Below, piece after piece: positions 1 through 10,478 of a stretch of 33,099 nucleotides of DNA. The notes under the pieces are model-generated. The model did not search any database and was not told where the DNA came from. It saw only the letters and a program-made list of their open reading frames with translations. The translations under genes and the position numbers were made by a program. Location of the stretch: assembly GCA_027596035.1 (NCBI GenBank), contig JADGJA010000180.1:1-33099 (forward strand), in the 5' to 3' direction. The first letter of the stretch is position 1. Each line of letters opens with the position of its first letter. Source of the stretch: Thoreauomyces humboldtii. Lineage: Eukaryota; Chytridiomycota; Chytridiomycetes; Spizellomycetales; Powellomycetaceae.

Positions 1-1037
1 GATGAGAGGAAGAGGAAGCTGAAGGGGTGGCGGTGGGAGGGCTGCGCTCCTCCCCTTGGGATGGAAGGTGCCTCTCTGAAGTTGTCCGGGATCGATCGTA
101 GAAGCGCACTCTCCCAGCTTCAGTGGAGTGCAGTACAGGGAGGGAGGGAGAGGTAGAGGTGAGGTGATGGAGATGATGGGTAGTCCGTCGTATTGCCTTC
201 CAGTTCCTTGTACTATCCGGTATCGGGGGGTTTCCGTACTTGAGCTGTGCCCTTCCCTGTGTGAGCGAGTGAGGATGGGAAGTGGGCTTTTTCACCTCTG
301 CTCCCTCCGGAAGTGTGTGCCGGCGGGGGGGACGCGTTGGATCTTCTCCACTCACGCGTTGGAACACACGGGCAGCGCGAACCGAGGAGCATGACACACA
401 GAACCTCTCTCTGGCCTTCACAAGGTTCACGAATACTTGACGTGAAAGTACAAGCACATGAAACTCACACAGCTTGCCATTCCGCTCTTCCCTTCACAAA
501 GTGTCGCCAAGAACAAGGTCGTGTGCCAGTCATGCAAGACAGAGTACCGTGATGAATAAACACACAAGTGCACACGCAAACATAGTATTTTTTGGCCTAG
601 AGAGAGAGCTGGATGGCATGCTGGAGTGTCCCGCAATGCGCAAATGCCAGGGAGATGAAGCTGTCCATAGCATGATACGAAAGATGCGATGGGGCGAACA
701 AGTGACAGCGTATCATAATACTGCTTGGCCCTGACATCCTGACATGGACGATCGGACGGGCGGACGGTTTCTGCAGTCGGACATGCAATTAGGGTTAAGG
801 GACACCGGTCCGTTGAACGCGGAGAAAGCTCGCAATACACAACCGTGCACAACGATCTTGATTCTTCAACGAGAGGCCCAAAGCTTGGAGACATACAGAT
901 AGGCCAGATAGAAAGGATTCATCGCTCAGTTATCGCCTCAAACGCTTGCTCGTTGGAAAATCCTCATCTGGGAAGCTGACCGTCCCCGCCACACTCACTC
1001 GGCCCTACTCACCACCCCTACCTACGGCAAACCACGA
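1..1037. other. Intergenic region, no supported gene
   Basis: I find no ORF here with a recognisable domain or a convincing splice pattern. The longest frame (894-427, minus) has the cysteine- and arginine-rich composition of a random antisense reading. The stretch begins with purine-rich sequence (GGGAGGGAGGGAG near 139-151). An AATAAA at 555-560 could be the poly(A) signal of a plus-strand gene lying outside the window. The last few hundred bases should hold the TRAPPC8 promoter and 5' UTR, but I see no clear core element. Confidence 0.5.
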
Positions 1038-4000
1038 ATGGCCTCCTCCGGGAAGGACTTTGTGCATGGCGTCCTGTCTCCGCTCGTCGCTGTCACCGCG
1101 TCATCGGATGCAGATGCTCTGGTCAGATGGGGCAACTTTGCCAGTGTGGCCGACTTGTTGAGACCGTTCGGTGATAGGATCGAACAAGGTACCATTTCAC
1201 TTTCGAGGTTCCATATGGGGCGGCGGCGGGATGTCTATTATGGAATATCCATGATGGCGAGACGATCAGAGGGTGGATGCGGAAGGCGGGAGGAGGTAGC
1301 GGAACGAACCCCCGCAACCCTTCGATGTTCGGAGCGTGTCGAGCGTCTTGAAGACCTTCTCACTCCGCCTTCCCCGCGTCAGTCCAGATCTACGACTCGA
1401 CCGGACATCCTGCGGTTGCGGATCGTTTTCCGATACGATTTCGTGACATCCGGCAACTGGACGCCTTCGACTCGGAGGTCATCAGCAAGACCATCATCGC
1501 CAACCTCAGGCGGCACGGCGCGGAACGGGCTACCCTTCCCGTCATAAAGGGGCGGGATGATGTCGAGAACATCTTCCGGGAAAGTAGGTGTTTCTCGGTG
1601 TAGAAGGGAACGTCCGTGCTTTCGTGCGTGTCGGTTGCTGATCGGTCAATATGCAGCGCTTCCCAGTGAATTGACCCCTTGGTATACGGACTACCGAAAT
1701 TCTATATGCAGATTCATTGGGATGTCGGAACATGAGACTTTCAACCACCCAATAGCATGTAAGCTGGAGAAGCTCGGTTCGATACGAGGTTCGGCGAACC
1801 TCAACGACTCACTCGATGGCCTTTTGCAATAGACTTGGTTGTCGTATCGACAGCTGGTAGCGATCCGGTGGCTGCAGCGAAAGTTTTGGTCACCGACATC
1901 CAGCCACCTCCATCACCCGACAAAGCATGCATAGACCCAGCGATTCCAAAGTATTATCTGCTACTCCACGACCCGCACCTTGCACCACATGTCGAGTGAG
2001 TCGCTGACGAAACGCCTCCGGATGAGATCATAGAAAGCATTGCTCACGACCTGATAGTCCGCAGGCGGTTCTCGGCCAATTGAAGGAGGTCTTGGGATCA
2101 GTATTTCTTGTAACCCTCAACTCCGTGCCGCACTCTGGAACGCCGACGGAACACCTAGCGCCGGAGGCGGTCCCGGAACCAGCCGTCAGCGAGGTCTGGA
2201 CGACAGCGTTGGCGGAAACGTCCGCCATGCTGGAGCAGCTGGAACTCTCGATGCGGCGGACATCGCTTGCATCGGTGGCCTCTGGCAAAGACTCGATCGC
2301 TTCGCCCATGACGGACGAGGGCTTCCCGATCTTCAAAGAAAGACCTGACCGAATCGACAAGCATGGCCTGTTGGGATTGGGATCTTCAAGTCGCATGGAC
2401 GGACCTGCGGAACCGCAAAAACCGCAGTACGGAGCGTACCTCACCAGCGATGACCTTCAGGGGCTGCACATCTTTGCAAAGCAGTTTGCGACGCAGAAGC
2501 TCATCAAGCACATGGAGACGAGCGTTCAGCAGTGGAACGAGCAGGTGTGGGGGCGCATGATGAAATCGCTTGCGCATTTTGGTGGCAGCTCCGCTGATGC
2601 CCTGATGCTATAGGTAGCCAGCAATCGTCGAGGTCTGACTGGACGGCTCAATCGCCTTGTGGGGTTAAAGTATTTTGGAGGAGGTGCCAAAGCACCTGGA
2701 GCTGCGCCGGTTCCCGTCACGAATCGCCAAGGCGTGACGATGTGAGTTACGGACTACGGTGGGTTCAACAGCAGACGTGGCAGTCGTGGCTGACTTCCCA
2801 GTATTTCGTAGATTTCCCTATAATGCCCCGGAAATGATCATGCGCCGTCTGGCTGATTTTGCGTTCATGCTGAGAGATTACCGACTCGCTTTTGGCACGT
2901 ACGATTCAGTGCGGAAGGACTTTCAAGGGAATGAAAAGTTTCTCAAATACCATGCCGGAACGCAAGAGATGCTGGGACTTACGCTGACCCTCATGGATGG
3001 CGTGGGCCGCGGCACCGTCGACTCGTACCTCGATGCTGCGGTTTCCGGATACCATGACACCAACGTGACGCTGTACCTGGCTCGCGCCGGCATGCTGCAC
3101 TACGAAGTACTTCGAGAGCGTGGCATGTTTCGAGAAGCGGCGCCATTACTCATCGGCATGACGGGCGAGGACGCCGACCTGCGGAGTGCCATGCTGTTGG
3201 AGCAAGCGTCGATGGCCTTTCTCCAGATCAGCAACCCCATGGTCCGGAAGTACGCGTTTCACCTCATCCTCGCCGGTCATCGGTTCAGCAAATGCGGGCT
3301 CCGAACGCATGCGTACCGATGCTACGTCAGCGCGCTCGAGGTGTACAGCGAGAGAGACTGGGCTCTCATCGAGGATCACGTTCACTTCACGCTCGGTCGT
3401 CAGAGCTTCCACCTTGGCGAGTTCGAGGCGGCGGTCAGGTTCTTTCTTCGACTGCTTCGCGCGAGTCGGCAATCTCAAATACAACAGAGCTCGTACCTTC
3501 GCGAGTTCCTTTATCTGTACAAAGTAGGAGGGTCGCGATAAGAGTAACCTGCACGTCTCCTGGTGGTCGTGATGCTGATGCAAACTCTTCTCTTTTCAGC
3601 AATACGCGGCGAAAAGCACGGAAATGGAACTCCTCGCTCTTCCGCAGGTCCCAATCCCACACATCAATACCTCTGCGGTCTTGGTTTCGTTGCTGGAGAC
3701 GCATTCCGGGCAACCCAAGCAGGTTGCTAGTAGCGACGAAGTCTGGGACCAGATGGAGACCGAGCTGTTCAGGGAAGGCTATGCCAAAGCGGGATCGAGG
3801 GCTCTGCCCGGTACCATCAGCAATCGAGGAAAGACGTCCTGCGCTGTGGGCGGTGAGCACAGTTTTTAGTATTGGATACAGTGGTTGTCGGTATGCTGAT
3901 GTCCCTGCCGTCGCTAGAACCTGTCTTTGTCACTTTCGAAGTCGAGAATCCGATGAACGTGCCAATTCAGATCAACAACGTGTTCCTCGAATGTAGCTTC

Positions 4001-6349
4001 GGGAAAGCCGATCCTCCAAAGTCAACATTAAAGTGGAGCGCGGACACGCGATCTCCCGACCGCATCGAGCATCCAGAGTTTGATCTGGAAAACGTATCGG
4101 AAATCGCTCTCGACGACAAGGAGCGACGGAAGATCCAGCTTCGAGTGTTTCCGAAGCAAGAAGGAGAGATCAAGGTGATCGGCGTGCGGTTCACGTTATG
4201 CGGGACGGTTCCTTCCTATTGCGCTTTCGTCACCTCGACCGTCCCCGGATCCGCGGCGAGTCACGCCCACATGACCTTGACGGTCACTTCTCCGATGCCT
4301 CTCCTCGACGTCATCTTCCACGCGTTCCCTAGTACGATGCTCTCTGGTCAGGTCACAAGGGTTGTTCTCGAAATCAACAACAAGGGAAACCGTGGTTTGC
4401 GGAATCTTCAGTTGAAGACGAGCCATCCCACATTTTTCTGCATTGGTGAAAACAGCGCTCTCGATGCAACGGTCTACGGAACCGCGTCCGACGCGTCTAT
4501 CACCATGCAGGAGTCGTTTCAGGCTGGCAACCTCATCTTCAATCTGGGAACCTCTCCGATTCAACTTCCCGCCAAGACCGAGGGCGATCCAACCGAGGAT
4601 CCGAAAACCCGCATCCTGGCGTCCGGGACCACCACCCTGATACCGCTCTGGATTCGAGGCGACAAGGTCGGAAAGCAGAACTTTCGGTTCCTGTTCGGAT
4701 ACCAGTCGGAAACCACCCGAGACGACTCGAACTATCGAACCTTGCGCTACAACATGACCACCGTCGTTCATCCGTCGCTCCGAATCAACGCGTTCACCCG
4801 ACCCTCCGGTCGCGCTCTTGATGAGTTCATCCTCGGCGTCGAGATCGAGAACCTGTACGCGGATGGCAAACTGGTCCTGAAACAGCTCTCGAGCGTCAGT
4901 CCTACCTGGGCCATCCATCCTATCGAAGAGGATAAAGGAAAGAGAGCCGAGAAGGCTTGCGTCCTGGAGGCGCAGCAGACCGTGTTCAAGTACTTTAGGT
5001 TCAAGAGAGCGGTCGGACGACCGGAACCGTCGTCGTCGTCGTCGTCGTCGGTCGCGAGTGCGGAGCAGATACCGGAGATCGCTACGATGCGGGCCATCGA
5101 GCGGTTGCTGCTGGGTGAGGACTCGATGAGACTCAATGCTCCTGACCTTACGCTGTACGTTTCTAGCGTCGCTTTGGTATGTGTGGGAGAAAGGACGGGA
5201 CGGGGTTGAAGTTGTTCATGGAAGCGTCGTTTGAACTCTCCGTTCTTTTCTTCTTTGAACAGTCGGATACATCCCTTGTCTCGTGCGATACCGTCCCGTT
5301 CCGCGGTCTGACGGCAAACTCACGACTGCAATGGCGTCTCACCTACCTGCAAAACCTGTATCCTGGACTCACCGTCAACCAACTGAAAGATCTTTTCACC
5401 TTCTACTTCACCGACGACGTTGATCTCTCGATGGTGTGGGAAGTGGCTGCTCCTATCGCGAAGACTGCGACATCGACGACACCAACGCCACCGACGAGCG
5501 GACACCAGTACGTCATGGGCATTAACCTAGGGATGCAGGCACCCCTCCAAGCGCTTCAGGCCGGGTTGGAGCCGCTGGCGGCTGCGGCCAAGGCCGCGGC
5601 GGGGAAAGCTCTCTTCGAGACGACGGTTCGCGAGAAGCGAGCCCTGATCACCAGCCTCCTCAAGAGCAGGGGAAGGGACGTGGGACCCGTGAGAGTCATC
5701 CTGAGGAGCGACCTGCAGTGCGTGCACGATTTCGAGAAGGAGAGGTGAGTTGGGGCGGGAAGGGTTTCGCTTTTGTTTGTTAAGGGGGGGGAGGGGGGTG
5801 TGAACGACCGGGGATGTTCTTGACTGATGGAAAAGCGAAATCCATGATTTACCCCTCAGCGTCTGCATCGTGCCGATCACGATCACCGTCCGCAACACGT
5901 CGTGGGCGAGCGTGGCAGACTACTCTCTCCGCGTCATCGTCGCACCCTCGGAGGACGCCGTTCCGTCGGACACGACGGCCCCAGCCGCCGAAGCGTCGAC
6001 CCTCTCCCACGACCCCGGGTTCACCATCCTCGGCGCCAACTTCGCGTCCGGTCGTCTCGACCCGGAGAAGGAAGCGTCCGTGACCTTCCGAGCCTGCTTC
6101 CCGCAGCCGGGGGTGTACAACGTGGGGAGGTGGAGACTCGACGTGAACGTGGAACCGGTCCCGGCCCCCGAGGCGGTCGAGGCGCCCAGAGTCATGGTGG
6201 TGGGGAGCGACGGGGTGGCTGGGAAGGCCAGCAAGTTGGCGGTCGTGGCCGCTGCGGCCAGGAGGGACGCCGTGGAGGGGGCGAGAGCTTCGAGTTACGT
6301 TCAGGCTCCGACCGTGCCCCATTGGATCACGGTGTTGGACAAGAACTGA
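1038..6349 (+). CDS. TRAPPC8: TRAPP complex subunit 8 (Trs85/TRAPPC8), 11 exons
   Basis: This is a subunit of the TRAPP tethering complex, which acts as a Rab1/Ypt1 exchange factor at ER-Golgi and autophagic membranes; subunit 8/Trs85 specifies TRAPPIII. Exons: 1038-1188, 1383-1583, 1657-1758, 1833-1995, 2034-2544, 2614-2741, 2812-3523, 3600-3852, 3918-5176, 5263-5744, 5860-6349. All junctions keep frame and give 1483 residues, close to human TRAPPC8 (about 1435) and much longer than budding-yeast Trs85. Family blocks seen: [12 protein letters not shown] (exon 3), PKYYLLLHD (exon 4), [12 protein letters not shown] across the exon 5/6 junction, [17 protein letters not shown] (exon 7), and [12 protein letters not shown] in the C-terminal beta-rich, Ig-like region. 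Exon 9 carries a run of seven serines. Intron 4 is only 38 nt and intron 5 uses a GTGTGG donor, so these two are the least certain. It converges on FCF1, with 198 bp between the stop codons. Confidence 0.95.
5030..5050 (+). repeat. (TCG)7 microsatellite encoding poly-serine in TRAPPC8
   Basis: Seven perfect TCG codons in exon 9 of TRAPPC8 encode seven consecutive serines, in a region predicted to be a loop between two conserved beta-rich segments. Copy number at such tracts is usually variable between strains. Confidence 0.9.
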
Positions 6350-6547
6350 ATGAAAATGCAGGGGTGTCTCTCCCTTCTGTATCTTCACAAAGAACCTGCC
6401 ACAAAAGTAGCCATTTTGGAAGGAAGGACGAAAAAAGGAGATGTGTGATTTTTTGTACAGGCGGGAGGAATGGATATCCATGGGGGATACGCAGGTGAAA
6501 AAAATAAAGATAATAAAAAGATGAAGGCACGACGATGTTGGTAGGAT

Positions 6548-7422
6548 CTATACTGGCGTCTGGGTAGTGAACGGGAGGAAGATGGGAAAAAACGGGATCA
6601 GAACGATTCCAAGCAGCGAAGGAAAATCCAAAGAAGGAAGAGCAAGGTTCCAAATCGAAACTCACATCGGGCAACCTCTCGATGGCGTACTTTCTGCTCG
6701 CGATGTACATGATGGGGATGCCCGGAACCTTCCTGATCCTCCTCTTGAGCTCCTTGTCGCAGGTTGCCACGATGTAGCACTTGTGCTGCATGACCCTGTT
6801 GACGATGCAGTCGTCCGCGTAGACGCCCTTGTGGGTGCACGGCAGTCTCTCGAACCTGGGATCCCTCGCGATCTTCAAAGCGATCCTGTACTTTATCCCC
6901 AGCTTCTCTAGCTCTGCCATGACGCAGTCCGTGATGCAGGGCACGCACTTTGCGAACAGACAGTCCATCATGGCCTTGACGAGCTCGAGCTTGTTCTGGA
7001 TGGAGAAGTTGATGAAGTTGGTGTCCACCAGGATGTGGTAGGGTGGACCGAGGGCTTCGTTGTACTTGAAGAAGAGGGAGGATGCCACTTGGGGGATGTG
7101 ACGAACCAGTTCCTGTTCCTTGACCTTTTCCTTCTGTTCGGCTTTCTCTTTGTTCGCCTTCCTGTTGAGATACAACGTTTACATGTGCGTGAGCCCCGCG
7201 AAAAGTCACTTGTTGGAGGTTCTCGAGAAAAGACCCCATATCCTCCCTCCCCAACGTACAGACGCTGGTCGTTGAGACTGATGGTGCGCTTGACCTCCCC
7301 GAACTTTCTCGTTGTCTTTGCTTTGGGCTGCGAGTGGGCGGGAGCAAGGAGGGGTCAGCATGCGAACAGCTGTGGTACACTGCAAGAGCTTTGCCAGACT
7401 GGCGAGTTGGCCCACCCACCAT
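6548..7422 (-). CDS. FCF1: rRNA-processing endonuclease FCF1/Utp24 (PIN domain), 4 exons
   Basis: FCF1/Utp24 is the nucleolar SSU-processome PIN-domain nuclease needed for early pre-rRNA cleavages (A1/A2) in 18S maturation. Exons, 5' to 3': 7422-7420, 7327-7260, 7161-6666, 6559-6548; 192 residues against 189 in yeast and 198 in human. The N-terminus [16 protein letters not shown] matches the yeast basic start. The PIN core shows [13 protein letters not shown] (about residues 66-78, catalytic Asp near 70), [17 protein letters not shown] and [19 protein letters not shown]. The first coding exon is just the ATG, followed by GTGGGT. The last exon is 12 nt and gives the ending ERLPDTPV, comparable with the short yeast tail. 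Without the last splice the frame runs on into non-conserved sequence. Phases match at every junction. Confidence 0.94.
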
Positions 7423-7865
7423 GATGAGTTAAAGTGGAGGTATATGTTCCGCGGGTGGGGATCGCAAGACGTAAGAGTGTGCGAGGCGAGTCGGGTTAGG
7501 GGGTGTTCTGACGTTGGGAATGTGCGGAAGGCGGATTGACTGCAGAGGGGGGATGCAAATGCGAATGCAAAGGGCATTGTGTGTGCCGTGTGAAAAAGAA
7601 AGAGAGAGGGTTCGCAGAGGGTCCGTGAGGCCAACGGTTACCTGTACCACGGGTTCGGTGTTTCCCAAAGAAAACTCCACCCCTTCCTTGCGTTCGGTTA
7701 CGAGGACCGTTACGGCGGTAAGGCAATTGCCGCAACCTTCGGCTTTCCAACGTGTGTCTCGCTCATGCTCGATGAATGCTCGTTCGATGCTGGTAGTTTC
7801 ACTCGATAAAGTTTTCTCAGATTACCAGAATCTATTTCTACTTGCATCAAACGAACGAAATATTT
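7423..7865. other. Intergenic region: FCF1 5' flank and S41 peptidase 3' flank
   Basis: There is no gene-like ORF. Two minus-strand genes flank the region, so it should hold the FCF1 promoter and the 3' UTR of the S41 peptidase gene. No clear core-promoter element or poly(A) signal could be assigned. Confidence 0.5.
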
Positions 7866-8984
7866 CTACAGGTTGAGAGCCTGCAACTGCACCTCCAACT
7901 TCTCCAGTTCCGCCTTGGCGTCCTTTGCGACCATGTGCGCAATCATTGCCTCCGCCTTGACGTCCTTCCCGACGATGTGTCTGAGAGCCAGTCCGTGCGC
8001 CACGTCCAGGGCCGATTCGGGAGCACACGCAACGTCAGGCTTGACGCCGACGCCCTCCCACCCCTTCTTGGTGACCCGGTTCGTCGTGACTCCGATGCTG
8101 ATCATAGCCTGGAGGTGGTCGCTCAGACGGAACCCGTGGCACGGATGACCCCCTCCGCCCGTGTTCTCCCCGACCACCGTGACCCGTCCGATCGCCTGGG
8201 CGGTCCCCGAGAACTTTTCGGCGCACGAGAACGTCTTCTCGGATGTGAGGACGTACACGGGACGCTTGGCCAGGTACCTGGTCCCCGGCACGTACGTCAG
8301 GGTGTGGCTCGGTTCCGTGGCGTCCGAAGGTCGCCAGTAGGTGTCGTTGGTGTGCACGCTACGAGGCGTGAGGTACGAGAGGACAAAGTCTCCCGCGTCG
8401 CCGTCACCGCCAAAGTTGGACCGAAGGTCGATGATCAGTGCAGCGGTTCCCGCGAGCAGGGTGAAGGCCGCCGTGATCATGGGCCCCGAGCTGACGAGAG
8501 GGAGGAACCCGCGGAGAGCGAGGACCCCGACGTTCCCCTTCAAGATCTCCACCTTGGAGATGCCCTGTCCCATCTGGTCGGAGCATTGCCACATCGGGGA
8601 CAGGACGTCCTCCTCGTCGAGGGGCTGGGATTCCTCTTGGCGTGGCGGGACGTCGGCAGCGAGAACGTCGGGGGAGAAGATGACGTCGAGATGCTTGTCG
8701 TCGTTGACGTGCAGGAGGTCGACGGCGAGGACCTTTGCCAGAGCCTCCTCGTCGGCCACATCCTCGTACGCGCCAGCGTCGAATCGAGACTGGATGTACT
8801 GAGCGATCTGCTCTAGAAAGGAAAACGAGTTTTTGTGAGCAACACCTCCACTGGCTGGTAAGAGATGCGATAACTCACCTCCCACGGCTGGGAAGACGTA
8901 GTTCTTGCGCAACTGCTCGACGAGCGTCTCGATCTGGGATTGGTATTTGACTGCGGTCATGTCTTGGGAGTTGTGATGGTTCAC
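7866..8984 (-). CDS. Peptidase S41 family (C-terminal-processing/IRBP-like) serine protease, 2 exons
   Basis: This is a predicted serine protease of MEROPS family S41. Exons: 8984-8879 and 8812-7866; 350 residues. The N-terminal helical domain starts near residue 12 and includes LRKNYVFPAVGEQIAQYI, formed across the splice junction. The catalytic domain shows ALIIDLRSNFGGD (about 159-171), then TSEKTFSCAEKF, in which Ser at about 231 is the expected nucleophile, then GENTGGGGHP (250-259) and the C-terminal GVGVKPDV motif. There is no signal peptide, transmembrane segment or obvious PDZ domain, so a cytosolic single-domain enzyme is likely. The 66-nt intron (GTGAGT to TTTCTAG) is a multiple of three and has no stop. 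I removed it because the resulting junction matches the family and the intron-encoded 22 residues do not. The substrate is unknown. Confidence 0.88.
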   Translation of the reverse strand: MNHHNSQDMTAVKYQSQIETLVEQLRKNYVFPAVGGELSHLLPASGGVAHKNSFSFLEQIAQYIQSRFDAGAYEDVADEEALAKVLAVDLLHVNDDKHLDVIFSPDVLAADVPPRQEESQPLDEEDVLSPMWQCSDQMGQGISKVEILKGNVGVLALRGFLPLVSSGPMITAAFTLLAGTAALIIDLRSNFGGDGDAGDFVLSYLTPRSVHTNDTYWRPSDATEPSHTLTYVPGTRYLAKRPVYVLTSEKTFSCAEKFSGTAQAIGRVTVVGENTGGGGHPCHGFRLSDHLQAMISIGVTTNRVTKKGWEGVGVKPDVACAPESALDVAHGLALRHIVGKDVKAEAMIAHMVAKDAKAELEKLEVQLQALNL

Positions 8985-9487
8985 GAAGAGGGCGAGGGGT
9001 ATGAGAGAGGAAGGCGCTCCTATTTGTAGGAATGGGGAATGGGGGGCGTTGTCGAGTTGTCGTGGGCCAATGCTATCAAACGTTCACTTGGACCGTTTTC
9101 CTGTCGTTCCCGTCGTTGCCGCTTTTTCGATAGGCAAGTCGCACAAGGCGTTTTTCCGGATGCAAAACAACGTGGACTTGTGTGCTCGCTTCCTGTGAGC
9201 CCACCGCAGAGTACACAAGCCAACCTACCGCAAGCAGGTAGCAACAGAACATCTCAAAAACCTTGTCAAACAGAGAGGGAAATGAAAAGGCAGTGCCACC
9301 CGGATCACCAGCGCGGGAAGATGGCAACTTTCCCAAACTCTCTCCGCCGCGGTTGATCTCGTCTTTGCGACTTCCCGACTCTGAGGACCCAGGTGTACAA
9401 CGTAGAGCCGAAGACCTCTGCCTCCTTTCTAAAACGTACTGTACACCGTAGGGTATCAAATAGCCGGGAGGCTCAACACGCTGCACC
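8985..9487. other. Divergent intergenic region between S41 peptidase and GNAT genes
   Basis: These 503 bp separate two divergent start codons and must carry both promoters. I see no conserved ORF and no clear TATA box or other named element. The short reading frames on both strands lack any recognisable domain. Confidence 0.5.
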
Positions 9488-10081
9488 ATGACCTCCTTGA
9501 CCACTACGCCTCCCCTACCCTCCGAAACCCCTGTCATCGAAGTGATGGATCGCCTCGACCCCACCGACCTGCACCAAGTCTCTTCGATCCTCATCTCCCT
9601 GGTCCCGACCTACCCCCTCTGCTTCCACGCCCCACTCTCCCTCTCCAAAGCCTCCAGCTACTTCCGAGAAGCCGTCTCGCGTGCCGACGTCCGCTTCCTC
9701 GTGGCACGAGCGTGCTCGACGGACCGGACGATCCTCGGATGCGTCCAGCTGGTCCTCGTGCAGAACGAGAACCAGACGCACAGGGCAGAGGTGTCCAAGC
9801 TGATCGTACGTCCCGAATGTCACGGCACGGGCGTGGGCACCGCGCTAATGAAGGGCCTGGAGGAGTGTGCGATGAGGGAGAAGAGGGAGATTGTGGTGCT
9901 GGACACGGGGACGGGGAAGGAGGCCGAGAGGTTCTACGAGAGGCTGGGGTACGTCGAGGTGGGCGCCATTCCCGACTACTGGAGGAAGGTGGACGGCGAG
10001 GGGTTCTGCACGAGGGTCTTTTACAAGCATCTGGTGCCCAAGAGGGAGACGGCTGCCGGGGGCCTGGTGACCATAAGATAG
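9488..10081 (+). CDS. GNAT-family N-acetyltransferase, intronless
   Basis: This 197-residue protein is a GCN5-related N-acetyltransferase, which transfers acetyl from acetyl-CoA to an amine; the substrate cannot be told from sequence. Seen: the beta4 strand HRAEVSKLIVRP (about 98-109), followed by the acetyl-CoA pyrophosphate-binding loop CHGTGVGTALM (111-121), and the C-terminal pair VVLDTGTGKEAERFYERLGY and VGAIPDY. This layout is common in bacterial GNATs annotated as antibiotic or small-molecule acetyltransferases. It is one of the few genes here with no intron, and it is flanked by intron-containing genes. That, with the bacterial-type motif order, makes acquisition from bacteria plausible but unproven. 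The ATG at 9488 is the first in frame; no targeting signal is seen. Confidence 0.9.
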   Translation: MTSLTTTPPLPSETPVIEVMDRLDPTDLHQVSSILISLVPTYPLCFHAPLSLSKASSYFREAVSRADVRFLVARACSTDRTILGCVQLVLVQNENQTHRAEVSKLIVRPECHGTGVGTALMKGLEECAMREKREIVVLDTGTGKEAERFYERLGYVEVGAIPDYWRKVDGEGFCTRVFYKHLVPKRETAAGGLVTIR

Positions 10082-10333
10082 AATCGAGTGGTATCTATTT
10101 GGACACATGACGGAACGTGGTGCAGGAAGGTGGGTGGCCGGGCAAACCTTGCGGCAACGACGCTCTCCATCCCTGATTACCCTTCGCATCTATGAAGTTG
10201 GATGGAATAGAGACGAACGCTGTGACTACACTGGTGTGTAAAGGGCTTCGCGTTACCGAAACTTGTCTTCGTGGTCTTCGTCGTCGGTGAGTTTGACCGG
10301 TCTGTCCCGTTGAGCTGTCCGTTGGGTTTTATA

Positions 10334-10340
10334 TGAGTCA
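10334..10340 (+). promoter_or_regulatory. TGAGTCA, candidate bZIP (AP-1/Gcn4-type) site
   Basis: A perfect TGAGTCA palindrome-like heptamer lies 190 bp upstream of the coiled-coil gene start, just after a TATA-like TTTATAT. It is the consensus of AP-1/Gcn4-class bZIP factors, but a 7-mer also occurs by chance about once in several kilobases. Confidence 0.2.
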
Positions 10341-10457
10341 GCAGAAGGCATCGCGGGTTCTCTTGTCTCGTGTGCTGGACACACCTGCAAACCAGACGCA
10401 AGCCCCTTCCCCAGCAACCACCACCAACCACCAACCACCAACCCATCCCATCCACCA

Positions 10458-10478
10458 TCTCTCTCTCTCTCTCTCTCT
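10458..10478 (+). repeat. (CT)n microsatellite in the putative 5' UTR
   Basis: A perfect alternating TC tract of 21 nt lies about 50-70 nt before the start codon of the coiled-coil gene. Pyrimidine tracts in this position are common near fungal transcription starts. Confidence 0.85.

Noticed and set aside
427..894. 155-codon minus-strand ORF at the left edge
   Set aside because: Cys/Ser/Arg-rich sequence with no domain, no splice support and atypical codon use.
4196..4918. 240-codon minus-strand ORF
   Set aside because: It is antisense to the conserved exon 9 of TRAPPC8 and matches nothing.
6327..6547. C-terminal extension of FCF1 read through its last intron
   Set aside because: The extension ([12 protein letters not shown]...) is not conserved and begins exactly at a GTGAGT donor; splicing restores the family's usual short tail.
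7842..8816. 324-codon plus-strand ORF
   Set aside because: It lies entirely opposite the S41 peptidase gene and has Arg/Val/Asp-rich mirror composition with no domain.
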